Shown in pieces: positions 45,145-57,744 of a stretch of 64,000 bases of DNA. Where the stretch lies: assembly GCA_015698045.1 (NCBI GenBank), contig BLAL01000229.1:2082001-2146000 (forward strand), written 5' to 3'. This DNA comes from Rhizophagus clarus. Taxonomy: Eukaryota > Glomeromycota > Glomeromycetes > Glomerales > Glomeraceae. The notes below the pieces were generated by a model that saw nothing but the letters and a program-made list of their open reading frames with translations, searched no databases and had not been told where the DNA came from. The first letter of the stretch is position 1. The number at the start of each line of letters is the position of its first letter. Made by a program: the position numbers and the translations under genes.

Positions 45145-46228
45145 TTGTCAACAAGTAATATAAACGTTAATACAAACGTAAAACTCCATCCAAAATCAAC
45201 TACATTAGAACGAAGTAATTTGCCCATTAAGATTACATCTGAACCAACTTTAACTCATAAAGAAACAACTCAAACAATTATTGACCTTTCTGATGACCTT
45301 ATTGAACCTACTAAGAATGTTTGTATTTATGTTTTTGTCTGGCGGTAATTTTATTTACTTTATTTTAATGTATTTTATTTACAATAGCTGGACGCGGAAA
45401 CCACCCAAGCGGAACCACAAAAAATTGAAGTTTCTATGGTAAAAATTGAAGTTTAATGCATTTAATTAGATCTTTATAAATCAAGACTTACTTTTTTACT
45501 TACTTTAGCCACCAATGAAAGATACTAAACGTAAAAAGCAGGTCTTGAAAAAAGAAGTTAAATCAAATGATGATGGTACCAAGTGGACAGATAGCGAAAT
45601 TAAAATATTGCTTGAGTTTTGGAGAGAAAAGTTGGAAGAATGGAAACAGGGAAAAGTGAAGGTTTATCAAAAAATTGTAAGTGAAAATGTGTTACCAGGT
45701 CGTACTCTTGATCAAATCAGAAATAAGGTTGGAAAATTGCGTGAAACGTATTTGCAAAAAAAGAAAAAAACTAATTCTACTGGTGAAGGTAGTGTAGAAT
45801 GGATTTGGTTTTCACAAATGGAAGAAATTTTGTCACAGAGTAAAGCTATCAACCCGGATTATATTACTGATTCAACTTCAGATTCTCCTCCTATTTCTGA
45901 TAGCGAAAATTCAAATAATAGCAAAAATTCAAATGATAAAGAAAATTATAAAGCTGATGAACCACGAAAAAAGAAAAGAAAATCAACAGGAATTGAAGGT
46001 ATATCTGAGGTAATTGCGGCAATGGGAGAATCAAGGGATAGATTTTATGAAAAAAAGCTAGACTTAGAGGAGCGTGAAAATCAAAAGAAATTTGAATTGG
46101 AAGAAAAAAAATTAAATCAGCAATATGAGTTGGAAAAGAGTAAGTTGGAAATAGAAAGATTGCGTGCTGAAAATGAGAAGGTTAAATTAGAATTGGAAAT
46201 GTTAAAATTTCGCAAAAATAATGAATGA
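45145..46228 (+). CDS. Harbinger Myb/SANT-like DNA-binding protein
   Basis: Probable three exons: 45145-45318, 45388-45438 and 45509-46228. The second intron (GTAAAA to TTTAG) is well supported; the first donor is my best guess. The third exon carries a SANT/Myb-like domain (KWTDSEIKILLEFWREKLEE, later GRTLDQIRNKVGKLRETYLQ), a Ser/Asn-rich linker with a basic patch (PRKKKRK), and a long charged coiled coil to the end. In Harbinger elements this protein brings the transposase into the nucleus and to the ends. No internal stop was seen in the third exon, so it may be intact. Confidence 0.75.
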
Positions 46229-46336
46229 AAATTTTGTTTAGATTATGAAGTTTGCCTTACATAATTAAATAAATTTGTTAAACATAATATAAAAATGTAA
46301 ATATTTTTTTTGTAAAATTTGTTTATTAATTACTTA

Positions 46337-47506
46337 TTATGCTACAAATTGATTTAACATTCTCTCTCTTTTAAGTTCTCCTTTTAATTTTAAAATTTCA
46401 TCACTTTCATCTTCCCAATCATATCGATTATTGTCATCATCATCATCATTTTGATCGGTAATCTCCTAAGTTTCCCCACAAATTTCAAGAAAGTTATGCA
46501 ATAATATACCACAATCTGCTAATTTAATTGCTGTCTTTACATCTTTTACAGATAATTCTTTTAATGCTTTGAATCTAGCCTTTAATCTACCAAAGGCATT
46601 TTCTACAACAACTCTATGTTTTGAATGAATAAAGTTAAATTGTCGTTGTCGATGATTAGAAGGATTTTTAAAAGGAATAATTAAAAAGGGAGAGATTGGA
46701 TATGCTGAATCACCTAACACATAATCATCTCCTTCAATATATTTTGCTTTGTTAAGAAAAAAATCTGAATTAGCATAGACTCGTGCATCATGCACTGATT
46801 CTGGCCATCCTATTATATAATTAATAAAAATTCCTTTAAAATCAACGATTCCTTGACAATGAATCACGTATCTTTTTTTTCTTGTAAAAAATGCTGTTGG
46901 ATCTTGTGCAGGTACCTCATTTAAAATAAAATGAGTCCCATCTATTGCTCCAATAACATTCTGAAACCCCCTAATAGCTTGAAATCCTGCATGAACAGTA
47001 GCTCGATTATTATTCTTAGGCCATTGAACAAACTCCAATTTTATATTTCTAATGGCCTTCATTACACGGTTAATATAAAGAATTACAGTACCTTCACATA
47101 TTCCAAATCAAGAACAAATACTTAAAATATCATCTTTAGAACCTAAACGTCTAAGAAATATTATTAATTGAAATTCAACTGGTGCTTGTGGCTTATTTCC
47201 TTTGTTTTGAAAAACTGTATCATTCTGTAAAACTTGCACTAGCTTGTTAAACTGTTGTCTTTCCATTCGTAGAACTTTTTTAAACCGTATATCATCATAT
47301 AACGGTAATATTTCATGATACCAATGTTGAGACTTAAGAACATGATCTCGGGAAACAAGATAACGTAAAGAGGATAAAGCAAGAAGTATTTCTTTTATTA
47401 AATCATTATCATTATCTAATTCATTATCATTAAAAGAGTCAAAAAGGTCATTTAAATCTTGTATTGCTAATAACATTAAAGCATATTCAATATCCTTTTT
47501 GGACAT
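46337..47506 (-). pseudogene. PIF/Harbinger DDE transposase, two nonsense codons
   Basis: A frame from ATG at 47506 to TAA at 46337-46339, 390 codons, with two internal stops: TGA at 47108-47110 (before FGICEGTV) and TAG at 46466-46468 (after LEICGE). Both fit C-to-T changes of Arg CGA and Gln CAG. DDE motifs: NVIGAIDGTHF, YVLGDSAYP and RVVVENAFGRLKARF. After the second stop the frame continues acidic (DQNDDDDDNN) to the end. The N-terminal third has the helix-turn-helix-like region usual in this superfamily. The enzyme is dead in this copy but was alive recently. Confidence 0.85.
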
Positions 47507-48336
47507 AATTATAAAAAGAAAAAAATTGGAATGGAACGGAACAGATCATACCGCAGATTTTTCTGCTCAATTTACGCCGTTTTTTGATTGGCTAAAAAAA
47601 ATTTGTGAAAATCGGATCAGATCAGAACGGAACAGAAATGAACAGGGCTATTATTTGTATGCTAGAATAAAGTAGAATAATATTTAGAACTCTTATAAAA
47701 TTTTTCGTATTACTTATTTCTCCTAATGTTTGGTAATAGAAATGGCTCTAGAATGGTTTCCTGCATATCGAAAAATTACTTATATGCTAGAATATAGTAG
47801 AATAATATTTAGAACTCTTTCCTGTTATCCATTTTTTTTGTATGACTTAGTTTCACTAAGTCATACGAAAAAATTTTTGATTTTATCAATGAATCAGCTT
47901 TAGAATTAATTCTAGGATAACATAAAAATATGGTATGCAAATTATGCTTGACAGGTCAAACCCTGAACACGCTCGGATACTTTGGTCCTCGGTGTTCAGG
48001 GTTCTCCTGAGAGGCAAGCAATATGGCATACTTTTTTTGTTATATTATTTGGGATTAAAATCGGGCCAGCATATTAACAAAGATGGTGATCTCCTTTAAC
48101 TTGAAAACTAAAAAATTGGGTAAAAGGATATGTTAACAAAATTTGTGCCCCAGCCTGATTTAAAACTTAAATTCAATATCGTATTTCGATATGTTTCCTG
48201 GTCTTAAAAATAAATTTGGGGTTAAAAAAAGATTACATAAATTTCGTATATCAGGAAATAAGCCGGGAGAGGCTTACACTAATTATACCTATACGAAAAA
48301 CTTACCCCAGAACCCCCATTTTAGTCTATATTCTAT

Positions 48337-50635
48337 TATTTTTAAAAAATTTTTCAGACACAATCAAACACAGTCAGTCACAATAATTTAGATTAATTTA
48401 TAGTACTAATCAGAATTATAATCATGTGATTCATAATTCTGATCAGCACTATAAGTTGGTTTAAATTACTACATTTAATTGTATCTAACTATGTTTGAAA
48501 AATTTTTTAAAAATAACAGAAATGTCAATAATCTAAAAAATAACTGTAATAAATTTATTTATTAATATTAATTAATTAAAAAATTGGTTAAAACTTAGTA
48601 AAAAAAACTATAAGTTAAATAAAAATTAATTAAAATTTTTTTAAATTATTACTTATAGGCTAGTGTAAAAAGGTTTATATATTACTTTTTAAGAAGAAGA
48701 TTTACATCAAAAATATACTATATGATTAAAATAAAAATAAGCTAAAAGAAAAATATATATTAGTTTAATTTTAAATAAATAAATATTTTTACTAAAATTT
48801 TTTATTTTATTACATATAACTTTTTTATAAAATGAAATAATATATCACTAACTAATAAAAAAAAATTAATGTTAATAAATATTTAAAACTATTTTTTAAA
48901 ATCTAACTCTACAAAAAAAAAATTATTAAAAGATCATATTATATAAATAGATTACTAAAGTAAATAGTAATTATAATATAAGAATACAATTAAAAGTATA
49001 GCATTAAACTAGAATAGTTATAGTGGCAATACTTTTATGTTGTATAAGCTTTTAGTTAACCTTATAATTTAATAAAAATATTTTATAACTTTTGCTATGT
49101 GAAAATTTTAAATATTAATAAATAGTTAAGCAATTTTTTTTTATATATTTTATAATATTTTTTTATTAAAAAAAAACATAACTTTTTAAATGAAAGCTTT
49201 TTTAAGAAATTAATTTTACTTCTAATTATCATTATGAATTCTAACTTATTAAAGGTCTTTAATTGGTTATGAAAGATAAAATTATTTATTTAGATTTACA
49301 TATAAATTTTTTAACCATTAGAATATATATATAAATGTATTTAAAATATTTAAAAATACTAAAAGAATATTTTAAATATAATAAAATATATTATTAATTA
49401 ATAAAGAAAACTTTTCCTATAGATCATTACGCTTATTTTTTAGAAAAAATTTTTTAAAAATAATTTTGAAAAACAGTTAAAAAATAGTAAATAAAATATA
49501 ATAAATATTCTTTTTGTTTACATACTTATCTAGTTATTTGACAGAAACAATTTTTAGAAATAAGAATGGTAAAAAACAGATAGAAACTGAGGACTCTTTG
49601 CTCACAGATGTCATAAAAGAGGTGCTGATGATGGGGGTTCAAAGACCAAAATATCTACAGAAGTTCTTACTGTTCAATAAGTATATAGGAAACAAGCAGA
49701 GAGAGTCATTCAAGCAATAAGAAATAAGTTTTGGTTATAACACTTACTAGAACCCTTTGACGTAAAGTATATTTTAGAATATTATCAAAGCTTTTAATTT
49801 TTTTCCACTGGGTTTTATTAATAACATAGTCCTTCTTTTATGTAATATAATGCAGTTGCAGTTATATTTTGTATTACCTATTTTTAAGCTATTTTATTTT
49901 ATTAGAAGTATAAAGTGTTCTTTTTTTTAGTTTATCCTGAAAGTTTCGTTTGTTTTTCTTTTTATTTATTTTTTTATTACACAAAATTTTATTGGTTTAT
50001 TTTGAAAGAATAGGGTTTATGCAAGAGTGCTTCTATATGAACTGAGAAGCATGGTATGCGTTATTTTCATTTAGGGAGACGTTGCTATATACTTTTAACC
50101 TCGCCCTGAATAGCATTATTGACAATTCTTATAGTTATTAGCAGTCCATAATATTGGTTAATAGTTTAGACCATACTGATCTTGAAACCATTGTATTCAC
50201 TTCTAACAAAAGAATAAAAAAAAAAAAAAATTATTAATTAATGAAAAATTTGACATTTTTAGTAATTTTGATAATAATTATATGATTTAATTTAATATTT
50301 ATATTATATTTTTTTTTAATATATATATATTAATAATGTTTAAATAAAAAAAAAAATTTTTTATATAATAAAATTTTTTATTAATACTATATTATTTGAT
50401 ATATAAATCTTTTTATACTGACTTATAATTAAAAATTAATTAATTGATTTTATACTAATTTTTTTTATTAATTAAATGTATATAATAAAATTTGCCAAAT
50501 TATTGTTAAAAGATTTATTAATAAAAGAAATAATTTTAATTAATATATATTATAATAAGCTATAAAATTTTAAATATATTATGAATTATAGATTTTTAAT
50601 AATACTAAATAAAAATAAGTTTAAAAAATAAAAAA
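48337..50635. other. AT-rich DNA, nothing recognised
   Basis: Right of element A (TCTAT duplication at 48332-48336). Mostly A and T. A less biased island near 49600-50210 includes no convincing gene. Confidence 0.4.
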
Positions 50636-50639
50636 AGCT

Positions 50640-52440
50640 AAGTACAAATATAGTATAAAAATAACAATTATAGTATAATTAGTAATATAATTAATCTGAT
50701 TGATAGAAACAACTAAAAATTAAGCTAATATTTCTAATAAAAATCAAAAATCACTTGAAAGTTAAAAGTAATAAAACAATAAATAGAGTAGTCAAAAATA
50801 ATATAAAAAGATTAATTTATATAATAATTAGTAACTTATAATAAAGATTTAATCTATAATTTTTATTAAAATGAAAAAAATCGATAAATATATTAAATAA
50901 TTTGTGTAAATTTATATGGATCCTTTGCAATAAAAAGGAAAAAATTGCAAAAAAATTGAATTTTTTTTTTTTAAATTAAATATATTTTAAATGTTATATA
51001 AAGTTCAGATTTAATATTAATTCAAAAAAAATTATTTTTGCAATTTTCTTTCGTTCTAATATATATAAAGAATCTATATTAAATATAACGTATAATTAAC
51101 TCTTGATATAATAAATCTTTAATATAATAGATTTTTATTAATATATAATATTTAATTAATTAAATGCAATAAAATTTTCTTATTATAGTAAAGTAACCAA
51201 TTAAATTACTTAAATTCTTTATTATAAGTAAAGTTAAAGTATAAAACATGATACTTGAATATGAAGATATCACATTAAGATAATTGTTTTGTGCACTTTA
51301 AAAATAATTTCTCTAAGTAATATAAGTATAACTATATACATTTTGGCTATTTTAATACTAATAATTAATAAATATTACATTAATTATCACAACAAGGTTT
51401 CAATTATCATATTAAAGGTTGTTATAAAACCTAAAGTTTGTTATATTAAAAGTTAACTGCAATCTTTTAATCATACACATAGATTAATATTTATAAATTT
51501 ATAAATATATTAAATACAATAAAAATTAAATTATTTAAGCATTGTTTAAAAAAAATATAATAGAGTTTAATTATATAATATTAGTAATAAATGACAGATT
51601 TATTAAATATCTGATATATGTTTCCAATTTTAAAAATTATAAAAAAAAAAAGGTATAATCTTTATAAAAATACAAAATACAAATTATATATTGGAGAAAA
51701 TAAAAATAATAATTATATAATATACTATTAATAGTTTAGAAACAAATAGATAACTGTAATCTATAATACTATATATAAATATAATTAAATATTTAAAAAT
51801 TTTTTTTTACAAAAGAAATATCTTCAATTAAATAAAATATATAATAATTATATATATAAAATAGAAACTTTTTGTTTATATAATTGAATATAATCATAAT
51901 CTATTTATTTCTTTTATTTATTTATTATTAAAAAATTTTTTTTTCAAAAAAAAAAAAAATACAGTAAACTTAAATTTAGTGTTAAGATAAAAAAAACTAT
52001 ATAATTGCCACTTTATTCTTAAAACATTTATTAAGAAATTCTATAGTATTATTTGATAATCATATTATAATTTGTAAGATAGTAACAGAATGAAAATAAA
52101 AAAATAATAATAAAAAAATAGAATTTAGGGAAAAACTATTAGTATACCAATATATTGTATATAAATAAATTTCAATTATACAAATAAAAAATAATTTAAA
52201 AATAAAAAAAAATATTAAAATATAATGACAGAATAATATTTAATAGTTCTAGAAAAATCAAGTCAATATATAATTCAATTCATTCAAAAAGAAATAGAAT
52301 AATTTAAAAGATATATAATAATATTAAAATATATAAATACAACTTAATTTTTTTTTTTTAAAGGGTAATGAAAGTATATATTAGAGCTAAATAATATAAT
52401 GATTTTATACAATTCAATAATTTATAATAGTTTGCTAAAT
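50640..52440 (+). pseudogene. Second, more decayed copy of the LINE 3' part, with MITE insertion
   Basis: Aligns by eye with 6878-8150 in the same direction from the phrase around AGTATAATTAGTAATATAA to the end. Translation is beyond recognition. It contains a short MITE at 50917-51076 that is absent from the other copy. Confidence 0.5.
50917..51076. mobile_element. Diverged MITE related to the GGGATCTTTGCAAT family
   Basis: TGGATCCTTTGCAATAAAAA at the left and a worn mirror at the right (TTTTGCAATTTTCTTTCG then AAGAATCTA), with TA on both sides (50915-50916, 51077-51078). The LINE copy at 7157-7158 shows the empty site with a single TA. 160 bp. Confidence 0.6.
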
Positions 52441-54096
52441 GTTTATATGGAATCTACAGTTTTTTATTTTTAATTATAATTGTAATAATAAACATATTTT
52501 GTATAATAATAATTTTTTAATACTTGTAAATCCTTTAATATATGTTTGTTTTATACTTTTAAAATAAGTAATCATTTTTATTTGACAAGAATTTTTTGTA
52601 ATTATTTTTTAATAGGTTAATACTTAAATTTTAAAAGTTTTACAAGAAAAATGATTGATAAGAAAAAATTGAACTATTAATTTAATATTATTTTAAAAGA
52701 CTAATTTAAGAAGTTCTAATACAATTTATTGTATAACAAAAGAATATACAGTTTAATCAATTAGTTTTAAATTAATATATTGCAATTGCAGAATTATGAA
52801 AATTTAGACTCTAAAATTTGCAATATCTGCAATATCATAATCATAATATTATAATTATAATTATGCAGTTGTAATATTATTTTTAGTGCTGGATGGATTT
52901 TAATTTTTAAATTATTATCACTTTATTATTTTATTTTATATTACAAAATAATAAATAATAAATTATATGTGATTTTTGATTTTAAAATATTTAATAAAAA
53001 AAAAAAAATTCCTAATAATAATTGTAAAGTTTTTATATACAAATTAATATAAGTTACAAATTACAAATAGTCAAGTATTATTTACACAATACACAATTAA
53101 AAAATAAGTTGAAAAGATTGATTTAGCTGATTACAATTATTATGTAAATAATATATTTTTAGAAAGTTTTTGTTTTGGTTAAATAATAACTGAATGGATG
53201 ATCAGTACTAATCGTAATGATTTCACGATTGGCAAGGGTCTCACAAAAATCACGTGTAAATTCATACATCATTACGTCATATTGATAATTTATTAGATTA
53301 GATAGATGATTTGCGGGATGCACCCCTATCTTGTGAAAATATGTTAAACATGATGAGAAAAAAATGCATACATGACACAAAATAAAATAATGCATCAAAA
53401 AAGAAATTGATTTTTTTTTTTTACCCATTGCATAATTTTTAAAGAATCAGTCAGAATATGGAGAATTTATAGATCCGGGGCAAACCATATCGAGTAACGA
53501 TTACATAAGATAAAAATTCTCACGCGTAAAAATGACAATGATACTAGAAACAAAACTAAAGAAAGAAACACATAAGAACAATATTTAAGAAGAAAATTAA
53601 GAGAATAACGAATCCCTTTTCTTAAAAGATTTAAATATACATACAGTAAATTATTACATCGTCCAAAAATCGATCGATGAGTTGAAGAACTTTGTCCTAA
53701 TACTAATAATAATTAGCGGAAATTTGAACTTTGTCCTAATACTAATAATAATTGGCGGAAATTTGAACTTTGTCCTAATACTAATAATAATTGGCGGAAA
53801 TTTCAAAGTATAGAATTATTGGCTTATTTAGATATGTGGGATAATTACTTTTTTAATATTGTTGGGGAAAAAAAATCAAATGAAAATTCCATCACAATCA
53901 ATTTCTGTAAAAGGATAATAGTTTGCGCCGAATTTACCGAATATATTCTTTTAGAACTTAAACTATTGTTTTTAAGTTTCAACTTACTGTTTAAGGTTCA
54001 ACCATAAACCTTGTCAAAAAAAAAAAAAAAACAAATTAATCATCTCAGTTAAAAATTTCAAACCTTCGGCTTTTTACCGATTCCCGAACATATTTA

Positions 54097-54132
<36 letters not shown>

Positions 54133-55133
54133 TTATTATTATTGTTATTATTATTAATTTTTTTTTTTTAAGATCATTACCGGATTTCTGAAACAATTTA
54201 AACTTTCCAAATTAGTAAAGTGGTTTATAAAATAGTAGTCGTTTTAGAGAACTTCTATTTGCCACGTTAAATGCACATTATAAATAAATTTACAATATGA
54301 TAGTAATGTTTACATGAGTTACCGTAATCTGTAATCTGCTGCCGTGAACCCTTTGGTTACCTACAAAATAGGGTTCATTCATTATCCGTACTATCCACAT
54401 TGATTTCTTTAAATGGTTAGATTATTAAAAAAAAAAAGATAAGCCCATTAAGTAAGGGGAAAATACGGAAAAATGCTAGAGTATATACTAGAGAATTCAA
54501 CAGTCAGGGGTAAGAAATAAGAGGAAAGAAAGAAAAAGAAATAAAGTAGAATTTTACTTAATTTGTCAACAAAGTATATTCGAATTTTATGAAATTTTGA
54601 TTGGTTATAAAATTTTTCTTTCTTCTATTCCAAAAAATTATATATATATATATATATATTTTTTTTAATAATTGTTCCTTGAAAGTTTAAAAATCAATAT
54701 TTCATGCATAAGGATTATTTCATATCTATTGAAAGAAATTAGTACTTTTTTTAACAAGAATGGACAGTTCGAAAGTAAAAAAAAAAAAAAAAAAAAATTT
54801 CATGTGGTTCCTCATTTACTTTATCTAGCCCAATTGATTCCTTTTCGCAAGAGAATATACAAGTTTAAAATCCTGTTGAAAAACGATTCAGCCGGCTTAA
54901 TTGAATAGGGTAACGTTTAAATGAACCCCAGTTTAATATGATTTTTATTTAAAGTAGAACAATATTTATTTGAAACTAAATATAATAATCATTTTTTTTT
55001 TTTATGTCGCCAAAAAAATTAATGAAAAAACTTAACATTTTAGGTAGAATTAAATGTAAATCTGGAAAAAAAAATTGAAACAAAATTGGCGCTCATAATA
55101 ACGTTTTTATATAAAAATAATAATAATAATATT

Positions 55134-55169
<36 letters not shown>

Positions 55170-56053
55170 TTTTTTTTTTATTTACTATGGTTACTATAAA
55201 TCTAGTAAGTAAAATTGATCAATTAGATAATGTACAAGTTTGGATTAGATTTACCAATAATTAATTTATTGAAGAAAAAAATGTAGAGATTCTTGAGAAA
55301 AAAAAAAATTTTTTTTTTGGTTTCAAAATTTGAAACTTAAAAGATAAAAATCAGTGCGTTTTATAAAGATATTTTTGGGATGTTTCACGGTTTTTTTCTT
55401 CTCATATCTTCATATCATCAGCAGCTGCTTTAATCGACAACTTTAAAAAAAAACCATTACATACACATTGATTCACGAACAACAATGTTTAAACGTCGGT
55501 GATACTATTGTTTTGTTAAAAACTCCATCGATGACGTTTCCAATGCATGTGGCATGTGCATGTTAATCAAAATAGACAAAAAATTCAGTGAAACGCGAGA
55601 GAATATCATTTTTTTTTATTACCTAATACTGACAATCTACACGAAATCAAGGAGAAGTTAATGGAAACGCAGGAGCTCAAGTTCAACTAAAAAAAAATAT
55701 ATATATATATATATGTATTTGTAAAATGAAATCGCGGTTTTAATTAATAAATGAATGAATACTTTGTTGGGAAGAATGAACTTTCTTTGTAAAAATCTAT
55801 TGATTCATAATAGTTTCGGTGAATATATAAGGACTTGGAGTGCGAGAGGAATAATTTCAAAAAATTCGATAAAAAAATTAAATTTGAATTCGAACCTCTT
55901 AAAATCCTAAAAACCTAATTCCCTTCTCAAAAATTCTTCTTGTGTTAATATAATATAAAGTTTGAAACTTTATTATATTATCATCGCGAAATTCTATAAA
56001 AAATCCTCAACTTTCGTCACGAAACTTTTTCTTTCATACTTTGATCATACATC
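52441..56053. other. Intergenic DNA with simple repeats
   Basis: Very AT-rich to about 53150, then more balanced. Contents noted: a 39-bp unit three times in tandem at 53687-53803 (GAACTTTGTCCTAATACTAA start), AAT/ATT runs near 54097-54160 and 55120-55170, and TA runs near 54640 and 55690. No gene recognised. The last 150 bases should hold the promoter and 5' UTR of the BTB gene. Confidence 0.5.
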
Positions 56054-56533
56054 ATGGCTACAATCATTCCTAACGAACATCATTATTACGCAATGAATTA
56101 CACTCCAGTGGATTTTATCGAGGGTGTACCAGCGACATATTTTCTATTAAGTTTACACGAGCAAGGAGAACAACATTTTAATAATTTTGACACAGCTGAT
56201 ACAGAGCTTCATGTTGAAGGACTTTCTACACCATTCTGGGTACATAAAGATTACTTAATATTGCAATCACCTTTTTTCCGCGATATCTTTAGAGAAGCTT
56301 CACAAACTTCAGATGATTCTTTAATCGTTATTAATGTTCCTTCTCCCGAAACTTTTGCTTCTTTATTAGAATATTTATATACTGGTGATGGTGAAAAATG
56401 GTATGATACGATGGATGGAGATAATTATTATGATGTTTGGTCAAATGTTGAATTTTTGGGTCTTGGAATAGAAGCTAGAGCTATTTGTAATGCTTATTAT
56501 CAAAATGAAATTTTAGCTTCCGAAGATAATTAA
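56054..56533 (+). CDS. Small BTB/POZ-domain protein
   Basis: A single exon of 159 codons from ATG at 56054 (ACATC before the ATG, no earlier in-frame ATG). Residues about 44-120 form a BTB/POZ fold: DTELHVEGLSTPFWVHKDYL, ILQSPFFRDIFREA, IVINVPSPETFASLLEYLYT with the final GD. A short C-terminal helix (EFLGLGIEARAICNAYY) follows; there is no BACK, Kelch or TLDc domain. BTB domains dimerise and often recruit Cullin-3 ubiquitin ligases. Stand-alone BTB genes are very numerous in Rhizophagus. It shares orientation with the larger BTB gene 2.8 kb downstream but not close sequence. Confidence 0.85.
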   Translation: MATIIPNEHHYYAMNYTPVDFIEGVPATYFLLSLHEQGEQHFNNFDTADTELHVEGLSTPFWVHKDYLILQSPFFRDIFREASQTSDDSLIVINVPSPETFASLLEYLYTGDGEKWYDTMDGDNYYDVWSNVEFLGLGIEARAICNAYYQNEILASEDN

Positions 56534-57708
56534 TTTTATTTTGGCAAAATTATAAATTTTTTTTTATTAAAATCAATTGGCTGGCAATCAATTGGCAAAA
56601 AAAAAAAAAAAATCGGCAAAAATCGGTTTTAAACTTTGGCAAACTCGTTAGTTTTTACTTTTTCGTTGTTTTTTTTTCGTTTATTAAATTTATTAAAATT
56701 TCGTTCGCGTACCTTTATCATATTTCGATTCGATAATATTTATTTATTTTATTTATTTTTCTCATTGTTCGATTCATCTTTATTTTTTTTTCACGACTCA
56801 CATTCATTCACTTTTAAAACCAATATTTATTTTTTTTTCTGCTAAGAAATAAATAAATAAAAAAAAAAAATTATTTTTTCGCAAATATTTTTTTGTCAAT
56901 TATAAATCATGTGATGGTCGTGATATACACGTGTGCGCTCCTATTGGACAAGGATATGTAGATGTAAAAGTTGCGTCAATTACCTTCTCTTACAGATATT
57001 TTAAATTACATACATCATACATAAATTTCTTGATATTATCTCTCTCAGGGATAAAATAACTATTATACTGTATGTAGGTAAAAATTGTTAACTGTCGGAT
57101 ATAACTGAAAATATTACGATTCAACGTCGTTTGAGTTTTATTATTTATTACTCATAAAAATATCACAATAAAAAATTTCAGCTTTAAACGTACATTTTAG
57201 GATAAATTAATTACGTGGAAATTTAAACATAAATTATTATACTAAATTATTAGTAAAAGAGTACTTTTATATTTATATTATTGCAGATTGAATTAAATTT
57301 TTAAATAAACTCCGACTCGACTCCGGTATCAGGTACTGTATGTTTATTTATTATTATCTCGAATTATCTGGAAATCTGTTGTTATATATATATGGTTTTA
57401 TTTTCTGTACCCTTCTGTCATACCCATATACTTTTCTGATGATGATTGGTTTAAATTTATCACCATTTATCACATGAATGAAACCAATAATATTCACTGA
57501 ACCGATTTAGCACGGGAGAGAAACGTAGGACATTTCCTGTGATGCACATGTAATTTTTTTTTTTACGTCGTACGAAAACATTATAATGTAAATGGTTAAT
57601 GTTTTTAAATTGGTTTCATGTGATATTGGTTTTCGTGTACATTATACTCGCGTTGAAAAGAGATTTTATTCATTGTTGTATATTAGATTATTCTTTTTTT
57701 TTCGCCCA

Positions 57709-57744
<36 letters not shown>

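Larger units (their letters stand above)
44933..47649. mobile_element. Harbinger transposon in the right TIR of element A
   Basis: AGCCCTGTTCATTTCTGTTC begins the element and its mirror ends it. The inverted repeats reach about 65 bases with some mismatches, including TTTTCACAAA and GGCCAATCAAA/GGCTAATCAAA-like parts. ATT is duplicated (44930-44932, 47650-47652), confirmed by the single ATT in the left TIR of element A. It is 2,717 bp with two divergently placed genes meeting tail to tail: a Myb/SANT-like protein and a DDE transposase, the standard pair of PIF/Harbinger elements. Confidence 0.88.
16564..48331. mobile_element. Polinton-type element A (outer), broken, with nested insertions
   Basis: The element begins ATATAGACTAAAATGGGGG and ends with the complement of the same, flanked by TCTAT on both sides (16559-16563 and 48332-48336). 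Left and right ends are inverted repeats of about 1.1 kb once later insertions are discounted. Parts from left to right: small Cys/His gene in the TIR, small helical protein, integrase, coiled-coil region, gag-like protein, aspartic protease, polymerase B, and the Cys/His gene again. The second element B (28892-44289) sits inside its polymerase gene. Without the guests it is about 13.5 kb, a usual Polinton size. It is broken, with roughly ten or more lesions besides the insertions. Polintons are known in Glomus/Rhizophagus. What is odd is the lack of capsid, packaging ATPase and Ulp1-type protease genes and the presence of gag and retropepsin-like parts. Confidence 0.85.
44519..48331. repeat. 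Right terminal inverted repeat of element A (with Harbinger insertion)
   Basis: Mirror of 16564-17881. 44519-44932 and 47650-48331 are TIR; 44933-47649 is a later transposon. The left TIR keeps the empty site of that transposon near 17465. Confidence 0.85.

Noticed and set aside
48337-53150. tRNA, rRNA or snRNA genes in the AT-rich right flank
   Set aside because: No GGTTCGA-like T-loop with a matching acceptor stem and no rRNA-like conserved blocks were seen by eye; a covariance search was not possible.
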